Assembly: GCA_030686995.1 (NCBI GenBank)
Contig: CM060698.1
Coordinates: forward strand, 140,759,106-140,823,105
Length of the DNA: 64,000 nucleotides
DNA from: Artemisia argyi
Lineage: Eukaryota > Streptophyta > Magnoliopsida > Asterales > Asteraceae
Direction of reading: 5' to 3'
Positions within the stretch are counted from its first letter, which is position 1; each line of letters begins with the position of its first letter. The translations under genes were made by a program, and so were the position numbers. The notes below the pieces were generated by a model that was given only the letters and a program-made list of their open reading frames with translations, was not told the DNA's origin and made no database searches. Positions 34,701 through 44,458 of the stretch are shown in pieces.

Positions 34701-35193
34701 AAGGAACAGATATGGTGAGAAGAATGAGATTGTTGAGAATTATGCAAATGAGGCAAGTTCCATTGTTGATCACTGTGTCCATATGTTGAGTAAAGATGAG
34801 GCGAGGTTGTCTTCTTTTGTTGAAAAGTTGAGGTTGCTAAAGATTGATGTCGAGGCTGATTGCCCAAATCCTCCTTCTAAGAACAAGGCTGATAATTTGG
34901 AGGAACTTGTTGGAGTCCCGAAGCCGGCTGAAAAAACCATTAACAATCCGGCTCTTGGTAATCCTAAAGGCCGTAAAAAGATGCGCATAAAAGGAGGGAA
35001 AGAGCAAGCTCTTGAAAAGAATTCGAAGAACAGGAATGCATGTTCGTTATGTGGAGAGACAGATGGTCACAACAGGAGGACGTGCCCAAAAAAGTTTGCA
35101 GAAGAGGCCGAGTTGGATGAAGTTGTAGTTACAAGGGAAGGGGATTTGGATCAATCAGAAGTTACAAGAGAAGAGGTCTTGGATCAACCATGA
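31735..35193 (+). CDS. MULE transposase, FAR1/MuDR family, five exons
   Basis: Exons 31735-31882, 32239-33064, 33153-33411, 33721-34404 and 34522-35193 have consistent GT-AG sites and phases and give 862 aa without a stop. A FAR1-type DNA-binding region (about residues 89-180, GFVVRKS and KQKYLVCNREGCPKG) precedes the MULE transposase core. Probable catalytic residues are D318 (FDATYRTNKYK), D379 (VVTDQDGAM) and E490 (TTSRSESEN), with the C400/H403 pair (CMWHITQK). A SWIM zinc finger has C651, C653, C663 and H665, and a C-terminal CX2CX5HX4C knuckle lies near 813-827. It would bind the terminal repeats and cut and join element DNA in the nucleus. FAR1/FHY3 host transcription factors share this architecture, but the terminal repeats make the transposase reading more likely. 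All key residues are intact, so it may be active. Confidence 0.88.
31990..32157. repeat. palindrome cluster ATCATATATGAT in transposase intron 1
   Basis: About ten copies of TCATATATGA are packed with period 12-22 bp, joined by ATAT or CAAT links. The whole block can fold on itself. It lies inside intron 1 (31883-32238). Confidence 0.9.
33435..33695. repeat. three ~87-bp tandem repeats in transposase intron 3
   Basis: The phrase TCATATGTGATACTTGATTC starts at 33435, 33521 and 33609. Each copy also holds one TATCATATATGATA or a close variant. The repeats fill most of the 309-bp intron 33412-33720. Confidence 0.88.
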
Positions 35194-36120
35194 ATTTCAA
35201 CATAAATCGTCCACATATTTTTTTTTTTAATTTCTTTGATTATTATTTGTTTTGTTGGATTGTGTTGAAGAAATTTGAGTAACAGACCTAGACATGATTG
35301 TTTGATTATTACTGAGTTTTTATATGAAACAAATTGTTTCTGATTATTTTCAAGAGTTTTGGTTACTTTTATTTCAGTTATCATATATGATAATTCAGAA
35401 GCAGTTTTTTTAGGTTTATTATCATATATGATAATTCTCCAAAATCATATATGATTTTACACTTGGTGTTTATCTTTTTGATTTATCATATATGATTAGT
35501 TATAAACAAGAGTATTATGATTGTGTTGTGTTTTTGTTACTTTCATTTTAGTTATCACATATGATAATTCTGAAGCAAATTTTTTAAATGTATTATCATA
35601 TATGATAATTCTCCAAAATCATATATGATTTTATACTTGTTTTATTAGTTTTTTTTTTATCATATATGATACGTTATGAACAAGAGTATATCATATGTTA
35701 TATTTATCTAATATCATATATGATTTTAGACTAGGCAAATTACTATTTTTACTTTATCATATATGATAATGTATTACTTTCATGCCTTGTTTAAATCGCA
35801 GAGGCAATTATCCAATATCAATAGCTATAACAAGTGATTATCAATTGGTCTAATGAAATTTAAACAAGACTTATTATCCAAAATAACATCCAGAGATGTT
35901 TCGCCATTCAATTAATAAAACATTGCATCATAGTTCTTGCAATGTTAAACCATAATCCTACTTAGAAATTCAAAGTGATATTGTAGCATACGAATTTAGA
36001 CATTTCATAAGAGACTAAACAGAAATTAGTTTTTTAATTTGCGTCAGTTGCCCCAAAAAGTTGTTTTACGCCCTCCTATCCTTCGTTAGTCCTACTTCTG
36101 AATCTTCCATTCCTTTTCCA
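35194..36120. other. intergenic centre of the MULE, palindrome-rich
   Basis: Between the two convergent stop codons. It carries about ten ATCATATATGAT-type palindromes (35375-35770), partly in pairs such as TATCATATATGATAATTCTCC followed by another copy. Presumably it contains both 3' UTRs. No ORF is supported. Confidence 0.75.
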
Positions 36121-36614
36121 TCATATTGCACTTGCAACATGTTCTTCAGCCTGTTCTTTCTTCTTCTTCTCTATCTCTGCCTTTATCATTTCCTCCTTCA
36201 TTTTCTTGTCAGTGTATTTTCCTGCAAACTCAAATGTTTCCTCGCTCATTTTTTGTCGGTGGATGTTGAGTTCATGCATGAGCATCTTGGTTGCATATTT
36301 CATTCTCAGCTTTATTATTTGTATTTCCTGATCTCTTCCTTCTTTCGGAAAATCCAAATTCCAGTTCTTCTGACTTTCTCCACCATAATGCTCCATATGC
36401 ATCATCACAAAAATTCCACAGTCAATGACATTCTCTTTTGTTGCCCACTTCATTTTCATCACCGTTGTCTTTTTTGATTCTATATCAGCTGCCTTTTCAT
36501 GGTTGTGGGATGCTAGATATCTTGACAACAGTTTTTTCTACACAAAATAGAAATTTTATTTTATTAAAGACAATTATTTATCTCATATGCAAAGCTGAAG
36601 GGCTTAGTTGCATC

Positions 36615-36705
36615 CTATGCCTACGTCCAAGCTGATGGCGTCTTCTGCAGCTTAGCCGCAGAAGACGCCTTCGGCTTCAGGTAAGCCGAAGGCTTACCTG
36701 TATAA
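36615..36705. repeat. GC-rich hairpins in Ulp1-like gene, last intron
   Basis: Two neighbouring near-perfect hairpins: GGCGTCTTCTGC ... GCAGAAGACGCC and CAGGTAAGCC-GAA-GGCTTACCTG. They share the AGCCGAAGGC core with the clusters at 38945 and 41085. Confidence 0.85.
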
Positions 36706-38769
36706 GAGTCTAAAATATAACTTTTTAATATTTAGTTACTTTCTAGAACATCACATTATTTTATCACATGTGATAGCTTATTGTCTTTAAATTTTTTTTT
36801 TATTTTATCATATATGATAATGTGCATGAGTGTCTAATTACTTACCAGAACATCGCATTCCTTGCTGTATTTTGCTTCATATGTCTTTGGTGAGTTGTCT
36901 ATGATGACAGATGTGCCTTTCCTTATGTTGAAGACAATCAGGTAAAAGTGTTCATGTGCGATTATTGGGAAGAATGCCTGTATAAATATTAAGAAAAAAA
37001 AAATTAGAATCGTTGTTATACAACAAAATATAAATTTTGTTTTTTCATAATAGTTGAAAGAAGTTACCAATTCCACATGATGCATTGAGTTGTCATCTGT
37101 ATTTTTTTTGAACACGGTTGTCAAGTTTGCAACAAAATCATTGTATTGTTTCTCTTCTTCTTTTTTCTTTGCTTCCACTATTTGTTTCGTCTGTTTGCAT
37201 AATTCAAACATATGTTTAAGAACAAATTAATATTTTAGTAATTAAGTTTTAATTTAGTTGGTACTTACGAGTATTCCTGTGTGAAAATACTGATTGATCT
37301 TTGGTGCAGCAGGTTTGTTGATTGTTTCTTCATAGTTCAAGATGCATGCAAAGCTGTCGATGATACTAACATCCACTTTCAATTGTGGTGCTAGTGTTTG
37401 CATGTTGTCTCTGATTGTTGCAGCTCCCCATGCCCATTCAGTTTCAAAAACGAATTCGCTACACAAAAATATATATTGTTAGCACAATTTCACATTTTTT
37501 ATTTTTATGTGTTTTTTAATAAGATAAACCAGACTTACTATGGATCTCCTTGCATTGAGAATAAAGCTTCGGATACCATAAATTCATCCGGTGTTTGCGC
37601 TGCTTTTAAGGCAGTTTTCCGGTTGTTGTATGGTGAAACCAGATATCTTGAAGGCTTTTTTATTCTCTTTGCAGGTGGTTCTTGTTCTTTGGTTTCTTCT
37701 TCATCAACCACCCTTTTTGCCCTTCTTTCCATCTTTTTTGGTTCAGTTGTTGTTTCTGTTTCATCTGCAGCCCTTTTTTCAACCTGTGGTGTTTTTTCTT
37801 CTGTCGTGTCAATTTGAGCTGCAGGTTTGCTTGAAACTGGGCTTATTCCAAGATCGAAGCTTGGTGGTGAAATTGATTTGATTTTGCTTCTTGTTGTCAT
37901 CATTTTCTCTGGTGGTGTTACCGATTTTCTTGCTGTGCTTTTTGTTTTTTTCAATTTTGATTGACTAGCCTTTTCTGCATGTTCATAAATCTCATCTAGA
38001 ATCTGTTCATCAAGTGGCTCAAAAGAAAGAATTGGAGTCCCTAACTTCTCAGCTGATCCTTCATTTTTCTTTTCCTTCTCGAAAGTAGTTTCTTTTTCCT
38101 TCTCCAATTCTTTCTCCTCTTCCTTCTCAACTTCAATTTCTTGTTCTTTTTCCTTCTCAACTGGATTTTCTTTTTCTGTCTCCGATTCGTTTTCCGACTC
38201 ATCTTCAGTTTTACTTTCATCTTCTTCCATCTTTTCTTCATCTTTCTGGATATTTGTTTCCATTTGTTCTTGTTTGTTGCTCTCACTCTCACTTCCTTCT
38301 TCTATATGTTTTAGCTTTTCAACTGGACCTTCACTTTCTTCATTTTTACTCTCACTTTCACTGCCACTTTCTGTTTCCTCTTTACCATCTTTCCCATCTT
38401 TATCTTCCTTATCACTAATGTCATTGTTATCTTTCTCATCATCGCTTCCATTATCACCTCCTTTATTATCATTGTTTCCATCATCGCTTCCATCCTCGCT
38501 TCCATCATCACTGTTGTCATCATCAGTGTGTCCATCATCACTAGTGTCTCCATCATCACTGTCATTTAAACCAAAGTCCAAAACATTGAACATTTTCTTG
38601 TACTTCTTGCATAAATTGAACAATGTTTTGTCTCCTTTAAACTTCTGCATTCCCTCTTTCAACGTCTCACCCAACTCCTTTTTCTCATTTGAAATGATTT
38701 CAAACATCTCTTCTATTTTATCAACAAACTCCTGTAAAATAAGCAAGTTGGATTATTTTTTTTTAATCT

Positions 38770-38942
38770 ATATTCAAAATCATATGTGATATTTTATATT
38801 TAAAAGAAACATTTGAATTATCATATATGATTTTTCATAATCATATATGATAAATGAATTATCATATATGATAAATGAATTATCATATATGATATATCAA
38901 TTATCATATATGATTTTCTAAATCATATATGATTTTTTATCT
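38770..38942. repeat. ATCATATATGAT palindrome cluster in Ulp1-like gene intron
   Basis: Seven or eight palindromes spaced about 12-25 bp lie in the intron between the exons at 39135 and 38731. The GC-rich hairpin cluster is immediately next to it. Confidence 0.88.
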
Positions 38943-39090
38943 TGCTAAAGGCTTAGCAGCAGGCATTGCCTCTGGCTAAAGCCAAAGGCAATGCCTGCGG
39001 CTAAGCCGCATCATAGCCTGCTGTTAAAGCCGAAGGCTTAGCCGTAGGCATAGTCTTCGGCTTTAGCCGAAGTCTATGCTGCAGTTTATC
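38943..39090. repeat. AGCCGAAGGC / GGCTTAGCC palindrome cluster
   Basis: Interlocking inverted repeats built from GGCTAAAGCC, GCCGAAGGC and GGCAATGCC. The GC content contrasts sharply with the AT-rich intron around it. Confidence 0.85.
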
Positions 39091-40589
39091 TGACAATCAG
39101 TTTATATAAGTAATTAATCTAAGGTAAAAGTTACCTGTTTGGTTTCTGGTCTCTTCGGAGGCAATGGTTCATTGTAGACATCCATTCCCTTGTAAAAATT
39201 CAAGCCTGTCTGCTCTTCCTCCGGATCAAACTCTTCGTGATGTTCCAGTTTTCCCAAGCTATTGTCTATCATTTCCATCCCAATCCTCTTCCTCATTGCT
39301 TGCGTGTTCCAACTTCTCATTGCTGGGCGATGACGCATTACTTGAAATTTGGGGAAATCGGTTGAGTCTAAGTATAGCAGCTTTTTCATACAAAATATAA
39401 ATTTTGTGTTAGATTATAATAAGTGTATGTTATTGAATCACATTTGATAAATTTATAGAAACATGTAAAATAACTTACACATAAGAATGTTGCTGGGCCG
39501 TAATAGTAGTCGCCTTTAGTCACCTTATCCCAATTTTGCTTACTTGCTCGTAAGCATTCCAATATGTAACCGCACCAGTCAATTTCTGAAATGACATCAT
39601 TTTCTTTTACATGCATCAACACAGTTGGAAACACCTTTGCACCATTATCAACTTTTCCCATCGTGCTAGCAAACAGAGTCAGAAAGTTTATTGTAAAGAT
39701 GAAATCAGCATCGAATGAGCTTGTTATCTCAGTTGATATTACAGCTGGTGTGATTTTCTTTACATGATTAAACTGGCCCTCCCATTCTGCTATGAAAGGA
39801 TCATCCTTATCTCTTGGTTCTAGATCTTCCAATTTTGTTTTTCCCATAGGCACCCCTAGCATATCATGTATTTTTTTGCCTTGTTACCTTTATGGATCCT
39901 TTTTCCAATCTTAATTCCATGCTTGGTGTATGGAATTTCTGAGCAACATGATATAACAATGCTCCAGGGAGTTCGGTTATTGGGAAGTTGATGAATCTTT
40001 CAAAACCGATATCTTTCAAAACTTTCTTTCTCATCTCTGTTAAGCCAACCATTGCATCAGACATGGCTTTTGGTGATGACCTAGTTAAGCAGCTTGGGTA
40101 TGTCACCTTTTTCGTTGGTTTTTTTCCCTTTTCTTTTTTGATTTTTTCTTTTTTGACATTGACAATCTCCCGTTCCTCCTCATCTTCCTCCTCATCTTTC
40201 TCCTCCTCTGTTTCTTCAACTTTTTCCAATTTTCTTTTTCTTGTTTGTCTTTTTTGTTCCTCTTCATTTTCACTTTTATAAAGTATCACCTCATCTTCCT
40301 CGTTCTCCTCTTCACTTTCCTGATTTACTTCTTCTTCCATCGTTTTCTTAGTATCTCTTCTTGTGTATCTCTTAGAAGTTTTGGCAGGTTTGGTAGCTTC
40401 TTTTGTTGTTTTCTTTCCACCCCCTCTTGTAGTGCACTTTGTTTTTTTATATCCTCCCTTTACTTTTGGGGGCGTGACTGCTGGTTCTTCCTTGATTTTA
40501 TATCTCTTACTTTTCTTGTTATCATCCGCTTCTTGATCTATTTCCATCTGTTCGACATCTATTACATCTGTTGCAAAAAAAATTTAAAA

Positions 40590-41050
40590 TGTTATCATAT
40601 ATGATTTAATTCATTATGTATTCACTAAACAATATTTTCATATACATTTTATTACTTCTGATATATAAAAGCAAAAATATGTACCTTTGGCAGATTTTTT
40701 TCCTGTAGTTGATGTCTTTAAGAATGACAATGAATTTATAACGTTATCCACATAGCCGAAGGCTATTGCTGCAGTAAAGACAAGTGTTTGATTTATTTAT
40801 CATATATGATATAGAATACAATCAATATTAACTTAACATATCTATAACTCAATATTTTTCTATATCATATATGATACTGATTTCAATGCAAACAAAACTA
40901 CAAATCCTGTTTCTAACATTTATCATATATGATACCTTATAAACAAGAGTATATCATTATTGTTTTCAATATTTTTGGTTACTTTCATTTCAGTTATCAC
41001 ATATGATAATTCTAAAGCAATTTTTTTAAGTGTATCATATATGATAATTT
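40590..41050. repeat. dispersed ATCATATATGAT palindromes in Ulp1-like gene introns 1 and 2
   Basis: At least six copies flank exon 2 (40768-40685) on both sides. Exon 2 itself begins in a GC palindrome (ATAGCCGAAGGCTAT on the plus strand at 40753-40767). Confidence 0.8.
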
Positions 41051-41084
41051 TTATATCATCATTGCCGTATGTAAGCGAATCACA

Positions 41085-41440
41085 TCTTTTGTGGCTAAGC
41101 CTCATCAGATGCCTTCGGCGAAGCCGAAGGCATCTTCTGGGAAGCCGAAGGCATCTTCTGCGTCTTGGCCACAACCAATGCCTTTTGCCAAGCCTCATCA
41201 AACGCCTTCGGCGAAGGTGAATGCATCTTCTGTGTCTAAGCCGCATCAGACGCCTTCGGCTTAGCCGAAGGCGTCTGATGCGGCTTAGCCGCAACAGATG
41301 CTTTTCGTCAAGCCGAAGCCGAATGCCTTCGGCGACGCCGAATGCCTTCGACGAAGCCGAAGTCATCTTCTGCTGCTTAGCCGCAGCCGACGCCTTCGGC
41401 TAAGCCGAAGGCGTCTTCTGCGGCTAAGCCAAACGCATAA
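41085..41440. repeat. long AGCCGAAGGC palindrome array in Ulp1-like gene intron 1
   Basis: About 350 bp made of variants of GCCTTCGGCTTAGCCGAAGGC separated by GTCTTCTGCGG or CATCTTCTG. Several segments form perfect stems of 10 or more bp. The Arg/Leu-repeat frames read through here on both strands are translations of the repeat. Confidence 0.9.
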
Positions 41441-41949
41441 GTCGCCTTCAATAAATTCTTCTATTGTTTCTTTTTTATTTCAATTTCTACTGAATCTAAT
41501 TATTCACTTTGAAAACCTAATTTCTATTTCACTATTTCTCCACAAAATCACAATAACTTGCATAAACAATCAATAATCAGTGTAAATTCATAATATCTTC
41601 AATATAATCTCTATACACAGCATGCATGTATATTTCAATCATATATGATAGTAAGAGATAGTAAAATAGTTGTTTAAATCGTATGAGTATACCTGAAATC
41701 GGTTTTTTAGCAGATTTTTTTTCCTTCTGTTTAGCCGGAGATAGGTAGGTTTTCAGAACGTTATTATCGTCGTCACTTTCCGCCATTTTCCGGTTAAATC
41801 GTCAGTTTCCGGTGGGTAGTTAGGGCTTGGATATTGAACGGTTTTTGTGTGTGTGTTGTGTGTGTGTTTTTAGTGTGTGTTGATGGTTTCGTTAATGAAA
41901 TGAAATTAGACGGGATGGTTGTGTTATTTTGGTGATGCAATTTTACGAA

Positions 41950-42077
41950 AGTACCCCTCCGTGTTTTTTTTTAAGTTTCAAATTTTTTGATCTCAGCCAT
42001 TGATCAAAGTTAAATCAAGGGTCCATATTTGTCCCTTGGTATGTGAGAGATGTATGGTTTTTAAAATAACTCAACTC
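41950..42077 (-). repeat. right terminal inverted repeat of the MULE
   Basis: Reverse complement starts GAGTTGAGTTATTTT. ACATACCAAGGGA falls at the same offset as in the left end. TTTGATC and TGGCTGAGAT are also conserved. The Ulp1-like gene's ATG is 291 bp inside the terminus. Confidence 0.75.
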
Positions 42078-42086
42078 AAACAAATC
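42078..42086. repeat. 9-bp target site duplication of the MULE (right)
   Basis: AAACAAATC, identical to 31279-31287. Confidence 0.7.
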
Positions 42087-43079
42087 AATTAAGTTTGTCT
42101 TTAAAATTCGTTACTCCATAAAAAAGAACAATAGACATACACATATACATTTTAATATATATGTCCCACGTACTTGGCATGCTAAATGTTACTCTAATTT
42201 TTAAATTCTATTTTTTTGGGACTTCAATCGATGTGGGACTTTTCAAAATGAAAAACTATGCTAAAAAAAAATAATAATAAAATAAAAAAAAGGGTCTGAA
42301 AACCTTGCCTGGTGCACCTTTATTAGGTGTCGTCTAACCCTTCTCCAGCGGTGATGATCAGCCAGGGATGAGTAGTTTGAGCAGCACGGTCGAGTTGACT
42401 AGTGGACTACGGCTGTGGGTTGCAACGAAAACGTTTAAACGGAAACAAACGATGATTGTCTGATGATGTCGTTGATGATTGTCGGAGTAACTACTGTGAC
42501 TCGTCATCTTCGGTTGCTGATGATGTGGGGGTAACGTCACCTTCACGTACCGATTGCCGTTTGATTTGAACTTACCTCCATCTTCGAATTAGTTTGGATT
42601 TAGTACTAAAACTAATGACGATGATAAGATGTAACCTTACTAACGTATATTTATCGATTTTTCGTTGCATACAAGATCCTTTGTTTTACTGTGAGTGATA
42701 CTTACATTTTTTATATGTTAAATTCCTCACTTATTTTTCTTTTGAAAATTTTCTCATTGGACTAATGAATAATGGTTAAGTTATTGATGTATTGGAACTG
42801 GGATTGCAATTTGCAAACATGTTTAGTTCAAGGGCTCGAGTTGGACCTGTAGGATGTTAGGTTAATCTTTGACCCGATTCAATAACTAGACGAGTTTCAC
42901 AAACTACGCTCAATCCGAAAGACCAAATGGCTCTTAATTATGCTACGCAAGATTTGTAGACATCATTATTCTATCGAAATGAATATCATTGTACGAGAAA
43001 AGTTTAATGTAGATCTAATATTTTCTAAAGATTCAATGAATAATTATAGTCGTTCATTTTTTTAAATCAAAATAAAAAA
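42087..43079. other. intergenic DNA, nothing recognised
   Basis: A moderately GC-richer patch at 42300-42560 has short open frames on both strands without recognisable protein character. The rest is AT-rich. No boundaries or repeats are supported. Confidence 0.55.
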
Positions 43080-43480
43080 GATAAACTTTCACATTTTTTT
43101 TTAAATTAAATATCTCGTAAACCGTTAATCGTTACGTAAGACGAATCATACCATCGTGACGAGAATTAAATCATTTTTCTATAGACGGGCATTTCGAAAT
43201 ACTTTCGGCGAACTATTTTTTTATTTTATTTTTTTTCAGCTTCGTCTGGAAAAATCACATGTGATTTGTACACAACAAATCACATGTGATTTGTACACAA
43301 CAAATCACATGTGATTTTTCAAGATGTAACTGGAAAAAAAATCAAAAAAATAAAGTTCGTTGATAGTATAACGAAGTGCCCGTCTACCGGAAGATAAAAA
43401 ATACTCGTCGCGATGTGTAATTTTTTTTCACTTGACGATTTATCGTTTGCAAGATATTTTATTTTTTAAAAAGAGATGAA

Positions 43481-43490
<10 letters not shown>
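43080..43490. mobile_element. fold-back (long palindromic) element with three AAATCACATGTGATTT cores
   Basis: An imperfect inverted repeat is centred at about 43284. Arms of ~200 bp share AGACGGGCA(T/C)TTCG, a CATCG-GACGAG block and T-rich segments in mirrored positions. The centre is three perfect 16-bp palindromes AAATCACATGTGATTT at 43252, 43277 and 43302 (period 25 bp, linker GTACACAAC). No ORF. A 35-T run (43483-43517) marks the right side. Exact ends and target duplication were not found. Confidence 0.75.
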
Positions 43491-43520
<30 letters not shown>

Positions 43521-44109
43521 GAAGAAATGAGTGACTAGGATTGTTTCATTGGATTTTTAGATAATTTTGATTCTACATTAATCTCAAGTCATCATTGCAT
43601 TTAGTGACGAATCTTGAAGCATAATCAGTTATTAGTGCTTTGTGCTTAAATATTACGGAGTAGTAGCATAGAGGCAGTAGAATCTCAAACCACATAGTGT
43701 CAAACAAGCAAGTCGAATGGATAAGTTTATAGTTGGCTTATTGTAAATCTAGCCAAAAGTATTTTTGAAAACATAAAAGTTAAAAAAAAAATGAAGGAAT
43801 ATGAGTAGCTTCTCGTAAAATGTCCAATTAAAAAATGTTGAGAAAGTGTACAAGTTATTAGCTGATTTTAAAGCGCACTTGTAAATTAGCCAACAACATA
43901 ATCGTAATCTCAACTTGTACAAGTCATGTACACTGAAACATATAAATAACTGAAATATTTTTCCTTCAACCGATGTGGAACAGGAATTTTGATACAAGTA
44001 ACTCTTTATATGGTGTAAGACTTGACCAAACAAACAGATTCGATCATCAATTCCATTTGAATTGCCAACACATTCAAGTCGATCAACTTGCGTTGATCGA
44101 TTAGTACTC
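43491..44109. other. poly(T) run and AT-rich DNA, nothing further recognised
   Basis: It starts with the 35-T run. The remainder is AT-rich without a supported gene. Part of 43990-44109 may belong to the copia LTR that is clearly recognisable from 44110. Confidence 0.5.
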
Positions 44110-44458
44110 GACATTTAGCTTAGTGTTGGAAATTGTGATAAGCGACGTTGTATGGTTTTCTCCGCCTGAAGGGAGCTTTGTTGACATAGTGCTTAGAACT
44201 CTTAAGTTGGGTACTCGGGGAGTGGAGTAGGGCGAATAAGAGCTTCGTGACCGACCCACTATAAATCTCGTTGTCTCGGTTTGATCTTTCCATCTCAACT
44301 CTTTATACTTATTGTTTACATTAGATAGTGTGGATTAGTGTTCATATTGGTGTTGGTTGATTTCACAAAAGAATTGAATCTAAGTTTTTCAAAGAAACTT
44401 TCTTAATTAAGGAAAATAAATCGGTAAACTATTCAAACCCCCTCTTCTTGTTTTCCAC
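44110..44458 (+). mobile_element. 3' part of a copia-type LTR, related to the solo LTR at 27554
   Basis: Shares CTCGGGGAGTGGAGTAGGGC, CACTATAAATC and TCGGTTTGATCTTTCCATCTC in the same order as the minus strand of 27554-29403. It ends CTTCTTGTTTTCCACA at 44458, homologous to that LTR's end. The 5' part and the target duplication were not found. It abuts a minus-strand copia gag exactly in the zinc-knuckle region. Confidence 0.7.

Larger units (their letters stand above)
36121..41786 (-). pseudogene. Ulp1/SENP-like (C48) cysteine protease carried by the MULE, nine exons, one homopolymer frameshift
   Basis: Minus-strand exons 41786-41693, 40768-40685, 40567-39479, 39380-39135, 38731-37539, 37458-37269, 37190-37068, 36977-36846 and 36537-36121 join with GT-AG sites and matching phases over about 1,188 codons. 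A 7-T run (plus strand, 39871-39877) is one base too long: 6 would keep the frame into MLGVPMGKTK, and the total length confirms it. The N-terminus is Lys/Glu-rich. The middle is a very acidic Asp/Ser/Glu tract (about 38590-38270). The C-terminal protease has H1016 (HEHFYLIV), D1033 (IIDNS) and C1090 (IDCGIFVM), counted after allowing for the extra base. Where Ulp1 enzymes usually have the oxyanion Gln before DCG, this one reads Lys. Such proteases cut SUMO-like modifiers. Its role in transposition is unknown. The frameshift could be a sequencing error. Confidence 0.8.
31288..42077. mobile_element. 10.8-kb Mutator-like element with FAR1-type transposase and Ulp1-like protease
   Basis: It has terminal inverted repeats (degenerate, ~120 bp), a 9-bp target duplication and two convergent genes. 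The transposase gene is on the plus strand (31735-35193). The Ulp1-like gene is on the minus strand (41786-36121). Each starts near a terminus and the two converge on a ~930-bp AT-rich centre. The layout recalls MuDR (mudrA and mudrB convergent), with the second gene replaced by a Ulp1-type protease, a cargo known in some plant MULEs (for example Kaonashi in Arabidopsis and CUMULE in melon). At 10,790 bp it is about twice the size of MuDR. All introns and spacers are rich in short palindromes. Confidence 0.85.

Noticed and set aside
32199..35193. The FAR1/FHY3-like gene as a host light-signalling transcription factor
   Set aside because: It sits between terminal inverted repeats with a 9-bp duplication, keeps all three catalytic acidic residues and faces a Ulp1-like cargo gene, so a transposase is more likely.
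40923..41576. Arg/Leu-rich frames through the AGCCGAAGGC array on both strands
   Set aside because: Repeat translations. They overlap intron 1 of the Ulp1-like gene and exist in several frames at once.
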